Part shown: piece by piece, positions 4,679-5,085 of the stretch | Layout: each line of letters opens with the position of its first letter | Position numbering within the stretch: position 1 is the first letter of the stretch | Source: Caryophanales bacterium UBA5732 | GTDB taxonomy: Bacteria > Bacillota_I > Bacilli_A > Izemoplasmatales > Hujiaoplasmataceae | Reading direction: 5' to 3' | NCBI GenBank assembly: GCA_002419445.1 | Contig: DIGC01000072.1 | Location: 1 to 5,085, forward strand | Length of the DNA: 5,085 nucleotides | The notes under the pieces: model-generated | Seen by the model: only the letters and a program-made list of their open reading frames with translations | Databases searched by the model: none | Told to the model about the DNA's origin: nothing | Made by a program: the position numbers and the translations under genes

Positions 4679-5085
4679 ATGAAAGATAATTTAGAGTATT
4701 TAAAGAATCAAGTTGATGAACTAAAGAAAGACGGAGTTTACCGGATTTTACCGATTAATTACGGTCCTTGTACAAATGTCATTGAATTAAATCATAAAGA
4801 TGTCGTTAATTTATCTTCTAATAATTACTTAGGATTAGCTAATCATAAACGTGTAAAAAAAGCAGCGATCAACGCTATTAAAAAATATGGCGCCGGTACT
4901 GGTAGCGTTAGAACCATCGTTGGCAATATGGATCTTTTAGAAGATTTAGAAACGCTTTTAGCGGAATTTAAAAAAGAAGAAGCCGTTACTTGTTTCCAAT
5001 CTGGACTTAACTGTAACATTGGAGCGATTCAAGCGATTGTCAATAAGGGTGATTTAATTATCTCCGATGAATTAAATCACGCTTC
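4679..5085 (+). CDS. kbl: Glycine C-acetyltransferase (2-amino-3-ketobutyrate CoA ligase), N-terminal part
   Basis: The first 135 residues (about one third of the usual ~395) of a PLP-dependent alpha-oxoamine synthase are present; the gene continues beyond the window. It should convert 2-amino-3-ketobutyrate plus CoA to glycine and acetyl-CoA, taking Tdh's unstable product directly. Visible family motifs are LSSNNYLGLA (45-54), YGAGTGSVRTIVG (70-82), the LE..LAEF helix (90-97), FQSGLNCNIGA (106-116), and SDELNHAS at the edge (129 onward), where His134 is the residue that stacks on PLP. The PLP lysine is out of view. ATG 4679 lies 3 nt after the tdh stop, with AGGAG (4666-4670) inside the tdh end, so the two are tightly coupled. 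GTGSVRT plus the tdh neighbour favours Kbl over biotin or heme-synthesis relatives. Leu87 occupies a position that is His in E. coli Kbl. Confidence 0.92.
   Translation, partial: MKDNLEYLKNQVDELKKDGVYRILPINYGPCTNVIELNHKDVVNLSSNNYLGLANHKRVKKAAINAIKKYGAGTGSVRTIVGNMDLLEDLETLLAEFKKEEAVTCFQSGLNCNIGAIQAIVNKGDLIISDELNHA

Noticed and set aside
1..5085. Search for CRISPR arrays, insertion sequences, tRNA/rRNA genes, riboswitches and integrase sites
   Set aside because: No spaced direct repeats, transposase motifs, cloverleaf structures or long structured leaders were seen; no intergenic gap exceeds about 131 nt.

Overview
The window is AT-rich, densely packed DNA with every recognisable gene on the + strand. 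It is most likely from a low-GC Gram-positive bacterium (Bacillota) or a related Mycoplasmatota lineage such as the Acholeplasma/Izemoplasma/Haloplasma group. The clues are base composition, purine-rich Shine-Dalgarno sites, hairpin-plus-T terminators, extended -10 promoters, SipW-type signal peptidases and a DUF975 membrane protein. All tryptophans are TGG, and the stops are TAA (4) or TAG (3). TGA is never seen in frame, so the standard bacterial code fits. Genus is not resolvable by eye.

Layout: (1) bases 1-290 hold the end of a gene for a probable secreted, beta-rich protein, closed by a terminator that overlaps its stop codon. (2) Bases 350-2188 form a three-gene operon: a SipW/ER-type signal peptidase, a membrane protein with the same layout but no catalytic residues, and a second signal peptidase. 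The last two genes overlap by 11 nt. (3) Bases 2232-3510 form a two-gene unit: a stand-alone GyrI-like (AraC effector-binding) small-molecule-binding protein and a DUF975 multi-pass membrane protein. (4) From 3553 onward is the threonine-degradation operon, tdh followed by the first third of kbl, which runs off the end of the window. Its promoter carries a cre-like (CcpA) site beside the expected transcription start.

How the genes work together: Tdh oxidises L-threonine to 2-amino-3-ketobutyrate, and Kbl cleaves that with CoA to glycine and acetyl-CoA. The signal peptidases would cut exported proteins at the outer face of the membrane. The upstream partial gene is the sort of product they could process, though nothing in the sequence proves this.

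The most noteworthy item is the middle gene of the signal peptidase operon (1000-1590). It looks like a divergent signal peptidase paralogue in which the positions of the catalytic Ser and His are occupied by other residues, lying between two paralogues that keep them. This suggests a regulatory or structural subunit of a multi-component signal peptidase, comparable in principle to S. pyogenes SipA or S. aureus SpsA. That is an inference from alignment by eye.
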